Shown piece after piece: positions 49,601 to 60,982 of a stretch of DNA of 64,000 bases. Position numbers and translations under genes: made by a program. Origin of the DNA: Craspedostauros australis. Taxonomy: Eukaryota; Bacillariophyta; Bacillariophyceae; Mastogloiales; Achnanthaceae. Below the pieces are notes generated by a model. It made no database searches. It was given only the letters and a program-made list of their open reading frames with translations, and was not told where the DNA came from. Position 1 is the first letter of the stretch. Each line of letters begins with the position of its first letter. Location of the stretch: assembly GCA_026770025.1 (NCBI GenBank), contig JAMXDE010000063.1:1-64000 (forward strand), given 5' to 3'.

Positions 49601-52536
49601 CGATCGAACACGATCTTGTTCCCGTTGCCGTTTGCGATGTCCATGATGATACCGTTGTTTCCGATCTGGTACCCATTCTCCAGCGCCTTGTTCGTTGAGA
49701 ACAGATTCACCCACATCTTGGGTGCGAACTTCACGTCGTTCAGTCTGATGGTGCGCTGTGTGTTATCGCGTTGCTTCACTCGGAGATAGATGGACCCCAT
49801 CTTTGGTGAGTTGAGTTGTGTGTTGTCGCCGACCTTCACAAAGGACTGGATGTGGCGGATGTTGAACATCCCCTTGTCCGAATTCACAATGTGGCATGAG
49901 GCTCCACTGTCGGCGAGCCATGTGTGTTGGTCAGGTGTGTCGGTGTGGTGGTCGGATGCACGAAAGCGCGTGCGATCCACGACCATGATTGCCAACTCGT
50001 CGTCGTAGGAGGAATCGTCGTCGTCGGATGACTCACCCGTGCTGGAATCGTCCCAATTGATTGGAGGGCGCATTGGTTCTACTTGCTGTGGCGGCTCCGG
50101 TCTTGCCTGTCGCGGTGGCTCAGGTCGCCTTTCCTGTGGTCGGTGGTGAAGGAGTGCCGCCATGCATCCTCCGAGGATGAAGTGCCGCTCCATGATGCTC
50201 AGTGGTGGTTGGCCGTGACGCTCGAGGATCCTGTTGAGAATCATGCTGTTTGCCAGGATCTCTTCGATTGACAGCAGCTCTGCCATGATGAACATTCCTG
50301 ACACTCGTCCGACGAATGCCATCTGGATGCGTCGATTGTTGGGGAACAGGTTGCGGGCCCCACAGAAGATGGCGTTGCTGATGATTTCGCGTTGTCTGAT
50401 CTCGGCCGTGAATGTTGGGTACGGCACAGTGTCGTGCCTGCCGTGCGCTCCTCGTTGGTTGAAGAAGTCCGTGGGCCCAAAACGTAGGCCGGTTGGGAAG
50501 ATCACGTCTTCATGGTGGTTCATGACTCGTTGGCCTTCTGGTCTGAGAGGACGGAATCTGTTCTGGACGTATAGTGGACGAGTTGCGTCGCTGTCGTCAT
50601 CTCCGTCATCTTGAGCGATCTCTTCTTCGGCGGAGCCAGCGGCTGACGCCTCTTCAAAGAGATTGTCGTCCAGGAGCATGTCTTGCTCAATCGGGGGCTC
50701 CCCGGCTTCCTCCATAGCGAGGATATCGATATCCTCCTCGGGGTCTTCTTCTCGGTTGGCGTTGCTTGGCAAGTCGTGTGTGTTGAGGCAATAATCGAAA
50801 TCGAGATCAAAACGAGGCTCGTTGTCGATCGTCACCTCGTGGATGATTGGTCCGTCGTTGAGCCATTCTGGGATGCTCGTGTCGTCGTGGACCTCGTCCG
50901 TTCCTGGGAAGTGTTGAAAGGTATCAAAGAATGAATCATCGACGGCGTAGGCGGTGTCAGTGTTCGTGGGTGTGTCGAGAGTGGTCATCACCATCTCGAA
51001 TCTGTCATCGGTGCCGTCCTGTGCCATGCTTCCTTGCTCTTCCTGCTTTCTCCTTTCGTTGAACTTTTTCTTCCTGCAGTCTGCCTCTCGATGCCCTGGG
51101 ATGCCACAGTAATGGCACTTCCCACTGAAGCCGCTGCCTCGACCTCTTCCTCTGTTGCCGCGGTTGCCTTGATTGCCGCGCTGATCTCTTCTGTTGCCTC
51201 TGTTGTTGTAGCCTCCTCGTCGGCCGTTGTTGGATTGGTGGTTGTTGTTGTTGTTGTCGGCCGCTTGCTTTCTGTCTGGACAATTCGCAGACCGATGGCC
51301 GTACTTTCCGCAGTTGTGGCAGTTGCCCTTGAATCCGCCTGTCGCAGCCATCGCCGCGTCGTCGCGCTTGCTGCCCGTATCCGCGAAGTCGTCCACGTAC
51401 GCCTTTCCGCCTTGGAGCTTGGAGTATCTATAGTTCAGTACGTTTCGGATGGCTTCGATCGTCACCTTCTCTGGACCCATCTGCAGTTGGTATTCGAAGT
51501 TGCCCACTTCGTCGTCGTAGTCCTTGCTGAGGCTGCTGAGCACTTGCATGATCAGCTCTCTCTCACTGATCTCGTATTTCACCTCTTGGAGGCGAGTGCG
51601 GAGCAGCTCAAGCCGTGTGACGTAGATGTCAGGATCCGTATCCCTCGCCATGCGTTCCGTGTTGAATTGGCGCTTCAGCCGCAGCACCGTGGATGCATCG
51701 GTCGGCTGGTACTTCTCCTTCAGCATCTTCCATGCTGCCGCTGGGTTCCCCTCGGGGTGCTGCTCGTCGCAGCATTGGTTGATCAGCTGGATCGCCTGCT
51801 TTCCAGTTCCTTGCTCTGCATCCATCATCAGGATCAGATCGCTGAAGCAGTCCAGCGCCAGTTCGCGCGTCTCTTCGAGGGCCTCCCTCTTCTCTTCGTC
51901 ACTCTCTCTCTCGATGTCTTCTTTTGTCGGGATGGGCTTCTCTCCCATCATGATGTCTTTGAATCGCTGCGTACGCGCGTACGCCTTGGCTTGCGATTCC
52001 CACGCGTTGTAGTCTTCCTTCTTGCCACTGAAGGATGGGGCCTTGCGCCTCTTGTAGGTTTCCTTCGTCATCTTCTTTTTCGTTGTTGTCTGATTGCTCG
52101 TGCCTCGTGTGCTGCCTGTCGATTGGCTCTCTTCTCTCTCTTCTTCTCTCTCTGACTCCTCGTTGTCGTTGGATGCGAGGGGATCGATGCCGCTGTCTCT
52201 CTCTGACGCGCTACCCCTGCCTTCTGTTTCCGTCTGCTGTACTTCTGTCTCGTACGCTTCCACTTTCACTGCTGGCTGTGATGGTCTTGGTGTTGGTGTC
52301 TCTGTTGATGCCGATGTCGGTCTCGGCTGGTCTCTCTGCCGCGTCTCTGCGCTGGCTCTTCGTGCAGCTTGCTTTGCTTCTGTCTCAATGATGGCTCCTC
52401 GCTGAGCGCTTGGTTGTTGGATGGGCGCACCCGCTCCTTCTCGCGTGAGGTTCGGAGTCTCGTCCTCGTCTCCCTCGGTCTCGTCCTCGATCACTGGTGT
52501 GAGAGGGAATGCAGTCTCTTCGGTCTCTTCGCTCAT
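46624..52536 (-). CDS. Copia B gag-protease-integrase-RT region
   Basis: Retroelement fossil region, open from ATG 52536 to the C insertion. Visible parts in order: gag with an acidic, Ser/Thr-rich N-terminus; two zinc knuckles (CHNCGKYGHRSANC and CHYCGIPGHREADC); an acidic linker; protease (WLADSGASCH); integrase with HHCC finger (LHRMLGHA, CKHCAIANA) and core (FIDISYTKH, GDNSGENK, NTPQQNSRVERK); a long acidic linker; and reverse transcriptase (DVVTAFLYGDLEEEVYM, YVDDCFCCG). The leader just before the ATG contains about three tandem copies of the start region (52480-52670). Reverse transcription would be cytoplasmic in virus-like particles, integration nuclear. Confidence 0.88.
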
Positions 52537-52761
52537 TCAGCGCTCGTCTCGCTTCTCGTCTCTTCCTCGATCACGCGCGTGAGAGGGTATTCTGCCACTT
52601 CAGTCTCTTCTGCTCATTCAGCGCCTCGCGCTCTTCGTTTCGTCCTCGATCACTGGTGTGAGAGGGTATGCTAGCTCGTCTCTCGCTCGTCACTCATGCA
52701 GCGTCTCTTGCTCTTCGATCTCTCCTTGCACAGGGCTTCCCTGGTGCTAACGTTTATAAAC

Positions 52762-53328
52762 GTGTTGGAAGGCTCCGCGCACGGAGAATCGGTAGTAGTC
52801 ACACTCTTTGTCGAAAGTGTTTCTGTTACTGTTACTGTTGTTGCTATTGATTGTTGGTGGGCGAGCGTGGGGTATGAGATGATCAAGATGCTCTCTTGAT
52901 CCATCACTTCCTTGCTCTCATTGCTTGGTGCAATCCTCTTGCACCTCCATGCACATTTCTCTCATGTTGCTCGTTGATGTTGACTTGATCTTCAACGTTG
53001 TCGTTTCTCTCTCGTTGTCTCGTCGTTGTTCCGTTCTCAGGTTTTGTTGAACCTGATGATTGATCGAATCTGATGGAATATTCACAACATATTTCATTCC
53101 TGTAGACCTGGTAGTTAAGGTCTCGATGTGACGTCACGTGTGATGGATACTGCGGTATCCGCTGGTATCGCGGTATCCTGTCATCGTAGTATCGCAGTAT
53201 CCTCGTGGTATCGCGGTGGTATTGCTGTGACGTCATAGTTTTGTGTCGTGATTCCGCCACCGAATAGTCTAGACAGCGGCAAGCAAGTGTGACTGATGCA
53301 TACACATCCGAGTACACACATTCCGACA
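52762..53328 (-). repeat. 5' LTR of copia B (567 bp)
   Basis: Uninterrupted LTR that also preserves the empty target site of element A. It holds two TGACGTCA palindromes (53129-53136 and 53228-53235), the first overlapping CACGTG. About four GGTATCGCGGTATCC-like units lie between them. Confidence 0.9.
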
Positions 53329-53334
53329 TACATA

Positions 53335-54021
53335 ATCCACAGTAGCACACAGTCTTGCCCTTGCTCATGTAGTGCTGTCTCCTGCTTCATCATGTCATGC
53401 ATCATGCACTTCATGTACATCTCATCTTGCAGTATCGGTGCATCTTATCATTCATCTCAGATATTCCATCTCCTGCTCTCTGCATGCATCTCATCATGCA
53501 TTTCAGTAGTTTCATTTCGCTCTACGCTCATGCAGTACATCTCGTAGTCATCTGGGTATCTCCTCACAGGTTTCGTATCGATCGATCCCACATCGTCCTC
53601 GATTCCTCAGAATTCCTCTCACACGACCATCATGTCACCTGTCGTTTCTCTTTCGTGCTCTTGGGTGACTGGGGGATCGCCTCTGTTTCTCCTTCTCACC
53701 GTTTCTCCCTTTCAGGTGACTCCGGTGTGTCTCTGTCCGTAGAGGCGCGTCGACTTGGTTGGGATTTATTGTTCGCGTTGTCCATAGTTGTTGGCCCATG
53801 CGCGGATGCATCCCTAGTGGTAAAATCATAGGTTCGCCCTCACTTCCATGACGGACCGTGGACAGACCCTGTGATGCAAGACACGATTGGTTGCGTGAGG
53901 TGGGACAGGCTTACAAGGTTGTCCGAGTGTGATCAACAATGTTGAATCTATTGAGTCGTGAAGATATTATTGGGAGGTGCGGCAATCATGGATATCTTGA
54001 CAAAGTCGTACCTCCGATTCC
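53335..54021. other. Interior of the inverted-repeat sequence interrupted by copia B
   Basis: Lies between B and the right 116-bp arm. 53335-53480 resembles the complement of 28122-28280, and the last 60 bp resemble the complement of 27535-27590. Open frames here are short and not recognised. Confidence 0.5.
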
Positions 54022-54137
54022 TGACAAATGGAATTGAAAGTGATGAAGATGTTGTACTCACAGTTCCAACAATGCAATAACATGAATAGGTAACCAGATA
54101 CTACTACTAGAGACTGGGGTACCCCGGATTTCCAACA
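54022..54137 (-). repeat. 116-bp unit, right arm of the inverted pair
   Basis: Reverse complement of 28292-28407 with a few substitutions. It directly abuts the start of the copia D remnant. Confidence 0.65.
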
Positions 54138-57100
54138 AGGTCGTTCGTCATGTGACTCACGGCGGACCCGCGTGGGCTTGGGTGCAAGGCTACGAACGTG
54201 CACGCAACGGCTGTGCAGCATTCATTGCCCTCAAGGAACACTATCACAGCGACTCGTTTCAGGCTCGTACCAAGGCAGCAGCATCCAAGACAATCGCAAC
54301 CAGCTTCTATGACGGCAAATCGCGCCAGTTCTCTTTCGAGCGATACGCACAAATTATGAAAGGTGCATTTGAAGACATGGCACAATGTGGTGAGCCACTC
54401 GTTGATGCGGCGAAAGTGCGCCACTTCCTCGATGGTATCCGCGATTCGCGTCTCGACAGCGCATGTGTTGCTATCAAGATCAACAAAGCCCTTCGCGAAG
54501 ACCTACCTGGGGCTATCAACATCCTGAGCGAAGTCATTGACCACAAACAAATCGCATCACCCAGACGCTCCATTGGCTCGATGGACCGTGGCAAGGGCGG
54601 TCGTGGCAACCGCAATGGAACACCAAGCAAGGGTGGTCGCGGAGGCCAAGGCAAACCCAAGAAATATGACCCTAACATGGTCATCACCGATCGCCACTAC
54701 TCACCTGACGAATGGTCGGTCATGTCATCCGCACAGAAGACCAAGGCACTTGAGATGCGTGCCGAACGAGACAAGCGCTGTGGGGTTATGTCGGTGGGCA
54801 GAAACACGCCATCGAAACGCTCCCACGATGAGACAGACGGTCACTATGGACCACGCAATGCTACGAACCAAGGCGACGGTCAAACCGGTACTAGCAACCA
54901 AGCCGGTATTGGCAGCATGGCTACCCGTCGCAACCAACAAGGACGTTCCTGACCACAAGGTCGTATTCGACGGCTCACATCCGTCAGCATGTCTCTGTCG
55001 TCTGATACCCCACGGGCAGAGCTTGACTCGCATGCGGATACATGCTGCTTTGGTGACACTGCGTACATTGTACATCAGACCAATCAAACCGTCACTGCAA
55101 CCCCTTTTATTGACTCACTTGGGTCCATCGATAATGCACCAATCGTTACAGCCGCGATAGCATACGATGATCCAATTACATATCAAACATTCATTCTTTT
55201 CTTTCCACAATCGATCTACTTTCCTTGTCTTGAACATCCTTTGTTGTGCCCAAATCAAATGAGGGCTGCGGGTATAGTCGTGAATGATGTTCCTCTGCTC
55301 ATGATCAGGGAGCACGAACGGAAGCCGGAAGACCACTCTGTGGTATCAACCGACGACGACCTACATGTTCCTCTACGATTGCAAGGCACTGTATCCTACT
55401 TCCACATGAGAAGGCCAACACAACAAGAAGTCCAATCCGATCGTGACTGCATCTATGTCATGATGACACAAGAGGCCACATGGGACCCATTCCAATGGTC
55501 GTCAGGGGACGACGAAGATGCCATCCGAGCGTCTCTCTCATCACAACGAACCATATCATCCACCCACATCCATGGCACGCATACGTCCAATCGAAAGGGG
55601 ACTATCACACCTGATGTCCTCGCACAACGCTGGCGCATCGGAACGGAAGCTGCATCACGCACGCTTGACGCAACCACACAACTGGCCATTCGTGACTTTC
55701 GTCATGCTTCAGGAACATGTCGTCTCAATCCATACGCCATGCAACTACGATATCGTCGACTCGACACTCAACTCTACGCCGACACCATGCACGCAAAGAC
55801 CAAGTTGATTTGTGGCAACAAATGTGCCATGATCTACTGTACACCGTTTCACTGGGTCCGGGTGTACCCAATGGCGGAACGCAAGGAAGCACATCGTACA
55901 CTTGACGAACTGTTTCGCGACCACGGCATCCCACATACCATTATCCCAGACAACGCCAAAGAACTCGTGGCTGGCGAATTCCGTCGCTAACTACACAGAG
56001 CACAAGTCTCCATCTGACCAATCGAGGCATACATCCACAATCAGAACAAAGCAGAAGCAACCATCCGCGAACTGCGACGACATTATTGGCGGTTGATGAC
56101 CTCGACCGATACACCGGAGTACCTATGGGACTACTGCTTTGAATACTGTGCCAAGATACGCAGTCACACTGCACTCGCCATCCATGATCTTCACGGCGAG
56201 ACACCGGCCACCATCTTGTCCGGTGACACAGCGGACATCTCCCACATTGCTGAATTTGGCTGGTTTGACTTTGTGTGGTATATCAACATCCAAGACGCAT
56301 CCATGAACGTCAAACAACTTGGTCGGTACCTTGGACCAAGCCGCTCTGTTGGTGATGCCATGTGCTCGTACATCCTCACTGCCAACGGCGTTGTTGTCTC
56401 CAAATCCTCTGTTTTGCCTCTCTCTCACGACGACACACACAGCAACGTCATCGCACATAAATGTAACGAATTCATGGACACACTACGATCCAAATGGAAA
56501 CAACGAATGGAGGGAATCACAATCGACGATGACGGCGACGATGTTGACGATACTGCCGAAGACATCGCGATCCTGTAGAACACCGAACCATTGGAACAAA
56601 TCGTGGAGCCAGATGATGTTGACAGTGCAACTTTCGACAAATACATTGCAACTAAAGTCATTCTACCGACAGGGGACGAAATGCAACATGGAACAGTCAA
56701 ACAACGCAAACGAGACACAGAAGGCAATCTCATTGGCAGATCCCATCCGAATCCGATGCTCGATACTGCGCAATACGAAGTCGAATTTCTTGATGGACAC
56801 CATGAGGTGTTCAGTGCCAACCAAATCGCGGAGAACATTTACGCGCGCATTGATGACGACGGATACACGACTGTGTTGATGGATGAGATCATTGATCACA
56901 AACGCTTGCCCTCTGTTTCTTCTCCACCTCCTCACTCCAAATCCACAAAAGGCTGGAAGCTCTGCATCCGATGGAAAGACAGGTCCACATCTTGGATCCA
57001 CCTACGTGACGCAAAAGAAGCCGACCCAGTACGCGTTGCCGAATACGCAGAAGACAACAAACTTGTCAACGAACTTGCATTCAAGTGGTGGGTACCACAC

Positions 57101-58855
57101 ACTCTACGTCAACGACAACGCATCATCATGGCAACGAAACGGCGACACGTCCGAAAGAACGAAATGTTTGGCGTGGAGCTCCCTACCTCAGTGCGTCACG
57201 CCCTCGCAATTGACGCGGCTACAGGCACGGATCTGTGGCGACAAGCTATTGCAAAGGAGATGAAGGCTGTGCAACCAGCGTTCGATATCAAAGAATCGGA
57301 TACTCCCGATCCTGTGGGCTACCAATACATGGAATGCCACATGATATTTGCCGTCAAGGTGGACCTCACAAGAAAGGCGCAACTTGTCGCTGGGGGACAC
57401 ATGACGGAGGCACCTGCAACAATCACATATGCAAGTGTGGTATCACGCAAAAGTGTATGCATCGCATTATTGATTGCTGCACTCAATGACTTGGACATCC
57501 TTGCTGCGGATGTTCAGAATGCATACCTCAACGCTCCATGTCGGGAACGCATATACACACGATGTGGTCCGGAGTTCGGATCCGACCAGGGGAAGATCGC
57601 CATCATTTGTCGGGCCCTGTACGGATTGAAATCAAGCGGAGCAGCATGGAGAGCACATCTGGCGGAGACACTGCGCGATTTGTTGGGATTCACATCCTGC
57701 CGTGCTGACAGCGACGTCTGGATGAAGCCTGCTGTTGCGAGCGATGGGTCAGAATATTACGAATATGTGCTCGTGTACACCGACGACATCCTTGCCGTAT
57801 CCAAACAACCATGACGCATCCTTGATGCGATTGACTCACACTTTTTCCTCAAACCGAGTTCCATTGGCCCTCCAACAACATATCTTGGATCTACCATCTC
57901 ACAATTCCATCTCACTGCCGATCCATCACATCCCAAATGGAGCATGGGCTCACAAGAATACATCAAATCCGCTCTCAAGATCGTCACGAAGTACCTCACC
58001 GACAACAATCTACGGCTCAAAACGAAAGCATCCAGCGTCCTACCGAACAAATACCGACCAGAATTGGATGGATCGCAATTGTGTGACTCCGAGCAAACAA
58101 CTTTCTACCAGCAGCTGATTGGTATACTGCGCTGGACTGTTGAACTTGGACGGATCGACATATGTTGCGAGACCTCGATGATGGCATCATACTGTGTTGC
58201 GCCACGAATTGGTCACTTGCATGCTCTCTTTCACATGTTCGCATACCTCAAATCTCACGATCGTTCTCGCCTTATTTTTGATGATGCATACATTGACAAA
58301 CCGCCTGTGATGCAACCCAACTGGAACGATTTCTACCCTGATGCCCATGAACAACTACCTGCTGACATGACACCACCGCGCGGAAAAGAAGTTCAAATGA
58401 CGTGCTTTGTTGACGCTGACCATGCAGGTGACCGCGTCACACAACGTTCTCGCACTGGTGTGCTTTTGTTTTTGAATACATCACCGATACTGTGGTACAG
58501 CAAGAAACAGAACAGCATTGAGACATCCACATTCAGCAGCGAGTTCACAGCGCTCAAGGTTGCAACTGAGATCATCATCAGCATGAGATACAAGCTTCGC
58601 ATGATGGGCATTCCACTGGAGGGCCCAGCGGACGTACGTGTTAATAATCAAAGTGTGGTGTACAACTCCTCACTACCAGAATCACAACTGCGGAAGAAGT
58701 CCAATGCTATCGCATATCACTTCGTCAGAGAAAGCATTGCTGCGGGCATCTTGGTGGTCCAACATGAACCATCAGAGGCCAATCTATCCGATATGCTCAC
58801 AAAACAACAACAAGGACCGAGACGAAAAGAACAAGCACAACGGGTCCTCTTCTGA
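54138..58855 (+). mobile_element. Ty1/copia retroelement D, worn and without recognisable LTRs
   Basis: A different copia lineage from A, B and C, with the SHAD-type protease signature (ELDSHADTCCFG) seen in some diatom CoDi elements (from memory, not searched). Remnants in order: partial gag (54138-54952, GCAAFIALKEHYHS), protease and integrase (54989 to about 56580), reverse transcriptase (56591-57814, with ADVQNAYLNAP and YTDDILAVS) and RNase H (57944-58855, with DADHAGDRVTQRSRTG and ETSTFSSEF). The gag start is missing and no LTR pair was found. It is broken, with about four or five breaks, and is the oldest of the four copia elements here. Confidence 0.82.
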
Positions 58856-60601
58856 CCTCGGCGCTGCGCAATAGTACCCACGGGTGGTCAATCATGGGAT
58901 CTGCTCATGGTTGGTGGGATGAGCGCCCTGCGGTGTCCATATGTGGGGCATGCAGCAGGTACATCCCGAATGCAACCAAAATGTGACGATACGACGGCTA
59001 GCACAGCCACCGCGCATCGAGGGGACCAAACCGGGATATGTATGAAACCGTTGAAACGGCGTTACACGATAGTCGCCACTACCAATCATGGACAACACGG
59101 TAATGAGACAACTGCACTGACACATACGACATCGATAAGACTCATAATCTGCATCTTTACTCTTTTTCACTCTAAATCAGTTTCACGTGTGTCGTAACTT
59201 GTCTTAACGTCTATCACATGAAAATTGTCCGTGTTGTGTGCTTGTGTTCGCAATAGTCCGTCAATATTCCGTCGAAACTTCAAGCGAACTCGAACATGTT
59301 ATTGTCCTTCTCGAACACGCGTGTGAGAGTATTTGTTCAATACTTCGTCTGCACAAGCACCGAAACACCAAAAGAGCCCTGCACTTTCCTGTCAGTGCCG
59401 ACAAACGACCTTCACGCAACAGAACGTCCAAGATCTCGTTCATCGGTTGTGATGGAATGTTCCTCACTGTCACTCCTGTGGAACAAGCAAGATGGATCAG
59501 AGGCACGCAGCCTGGCCATTTGCACGAGCAAGAGTACACGTGACACTTGGACAGAAAACGGGACGGCGACCCTTGCTGCGATCCTCGAATGCCGCCAGCG
59601 ATCCGCTGTGCCGTGGACCAATTCGTCCAGGAACAGGTGTGTGGGACCTCTGGACGCAGCAGTCCACCCACTGGACAAGAAAAGACACCGCCAGAGAAAT
59701 GAAGTTTCCGGACGAGACGAAACATGGCACCATTCCAAAGAACATCAGCCTGGTGTGGATTGAGTTCTCTCTCTGTTGTCCACTCTCTGAGAAAAGAGGA
59801 AACGAGCGGCGGCAACGAGAGGTGCCGTCAGGAAAAACGGAGGCGAACTCGCAGCTGCCCATCAAGCAAGAACCAGCGAGCGTGTTTCGTTGCCGTTTGC
59901 ACAGTTGCAAGGACATGAGCGCTTCACTCACAAGAACCCTACAATGGCTTGTGCAGTTGTAGCCTGGTGAGTAAACACGGCATAGTCATGGGGAGCATTA
60001 CTGCACAAGTAGAACCATGTGAACGCAGTACAGAGGAGCGCTTGAAGGCAAAAAAGGAGTGCCTTCACTTCGCAGCTTTCTTCAAGAGTTCTTTGGTCGT
60101 ATTCCAAATCGTTCTACACATGACTGTCAGTCTGGAGATAGGTACTGGCGGGGTTAGTGAACATCGGTATTTGGCATACTGTGATGAGCGAATATTGCTA
60201 TTCCCTGCCTTTCTTCCAAAACACAGTCAAGGGTCACAATGACGGGCACAAAGACGACGGACACCGCCGACATGTCGGTATGGCACAAGATTCGTTGGTT
60301 GGGTGCCAGGACAATGACAGATTGCACAGAGATGGATCACGACCAGGGACGAAAACGAACCACGACCATCTCTCTCTCTCTCTTTGTGGGCGCCAAAGCA
60401 ATCCACACCCAGTCAGGAGTGAACGCATGAACAGATGCCAGGCCCAACACAGGGGAACGCAAACATCCTTGACAGTAACCAGGAGAGATGTTGGGTGACA
60501 CTGTTCCTTCCTTTAGGGGAGCCGTTTTGGCATGCGCTGGGAGGCGCGTCAGCGACCCTCCGCCTCCCACTTCCTTGCGCGTGATTCATCGTATATCCCC
60601 A
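58856..60601. other. Region between copia D and ATPase copy 2 upstream DNA, no gene seen
   Basis: Overlapping open frames of 100-180 codons occur on both strands between 59238 and 59962, but none has a recognisable domain, and frames on opposite strands are equally long. A short CT run lies at about 60372-60388. The end (about 60530-60601) should be what originally lay upstream of the first transposon in ATPase copy 1. Confidence 0.55.
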
Positions 60602-60652
60602 TAAGTGTGGCGTGGCACGAACATGGCGCAGATAGTCGTCCGGTTACAAGTA
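60602..60652. other. Empty-site counterpart of the two transposon insertions
   Basis: TA at 60602-60603, 47 bp, TA at 60651-60652. The 47 bp match 8082-8128, and the bases after the second TA match those after 17789. This is the paralogous locus without either transposon, so both TA sites can be read as single copies. Confidence 0.9.
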
Positions 60653-60982
60653 CGAGTTCTCACGGGAGTGGCCCGTCTATTCGTACCACCTCATCTCTCC
60701 CACAGTTGTCTTCACGCGGATCAGGGTGACCGGGAGCGGATGAAGCGCGGCGAAATGGCTGGAACCGCTCCAGGTAGAGTTGGTAGTGTTGGTGACGCCA
60801 AGTGGTCACCAACACTCGCTTCAGATACCAACGCTCGTGTCGGCACGCCACCACTTCCAAACGCAAGCCACAACCAAGGCCGACCCAACCAACACAAAAA
60901 GAGCAGCACCAACAAGAACAACAACATCCATCAGTCAATACACAATCGCTGACATCCGAGGCAAGCCCATTATATAATACCA
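60653..60982 (+). promoter_or_regulatory. Upstream region of ATPase gene copy 2
   Basis: Collinear with 17790-18123, including the TTATATAATA just before the ATG (60970-60979). Differences are scattered substitutions and small indels. Confidence 0.7.
60785..60816. promoter_or_regulatory. Perfect 12-bp inverted repeat upstream of ATPase copy 2
   Basis: Identical arms (AGTGTTGGTGAC/GTCACCAACACT) and loop to 17920-17951, while bases around it differ between the copies. Confidence 0.6.

Larger units (their letters stand above)
28419..53328 (-). mobile_element. Ty1/copia retroelement B (host of nested elements A and C)
   Basis: About 7.87 kb of its own sequence once A and C are discounted. LTRs are at 52762-53328 (5') and at 28419-28740 plus 37883-38126 (3', split by A). 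Flanks show a 6-bp duplication TACATA (28413-28418 and 53329-53334). LTRs start TGTTGG, end CCGACA and look nearly identical, with at least one substitution, so the insertion is young. Apart from the two insertions it looks whole. Parts in coding order: gag with two CCHC knuckles, protease, integrase, reverse transcriptase, RNase H. C is its close relative in coding sequence but has a different LTR. Confidence 0.88.

Noticed and set aside
54022-54137. 116-bp unit as the 5' LTR of copia D
   Set aside because: No matching unit follows D after 58855, D's gag start is missing at the junction, and the other copy of the unit is inverted and lies left of the B nest.
59238-59962. Host gene or pseudogene downstream of copia D
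   Set aside because: Frames of similar length on opposite strands without domain or codon-use signal; left as non-coding.
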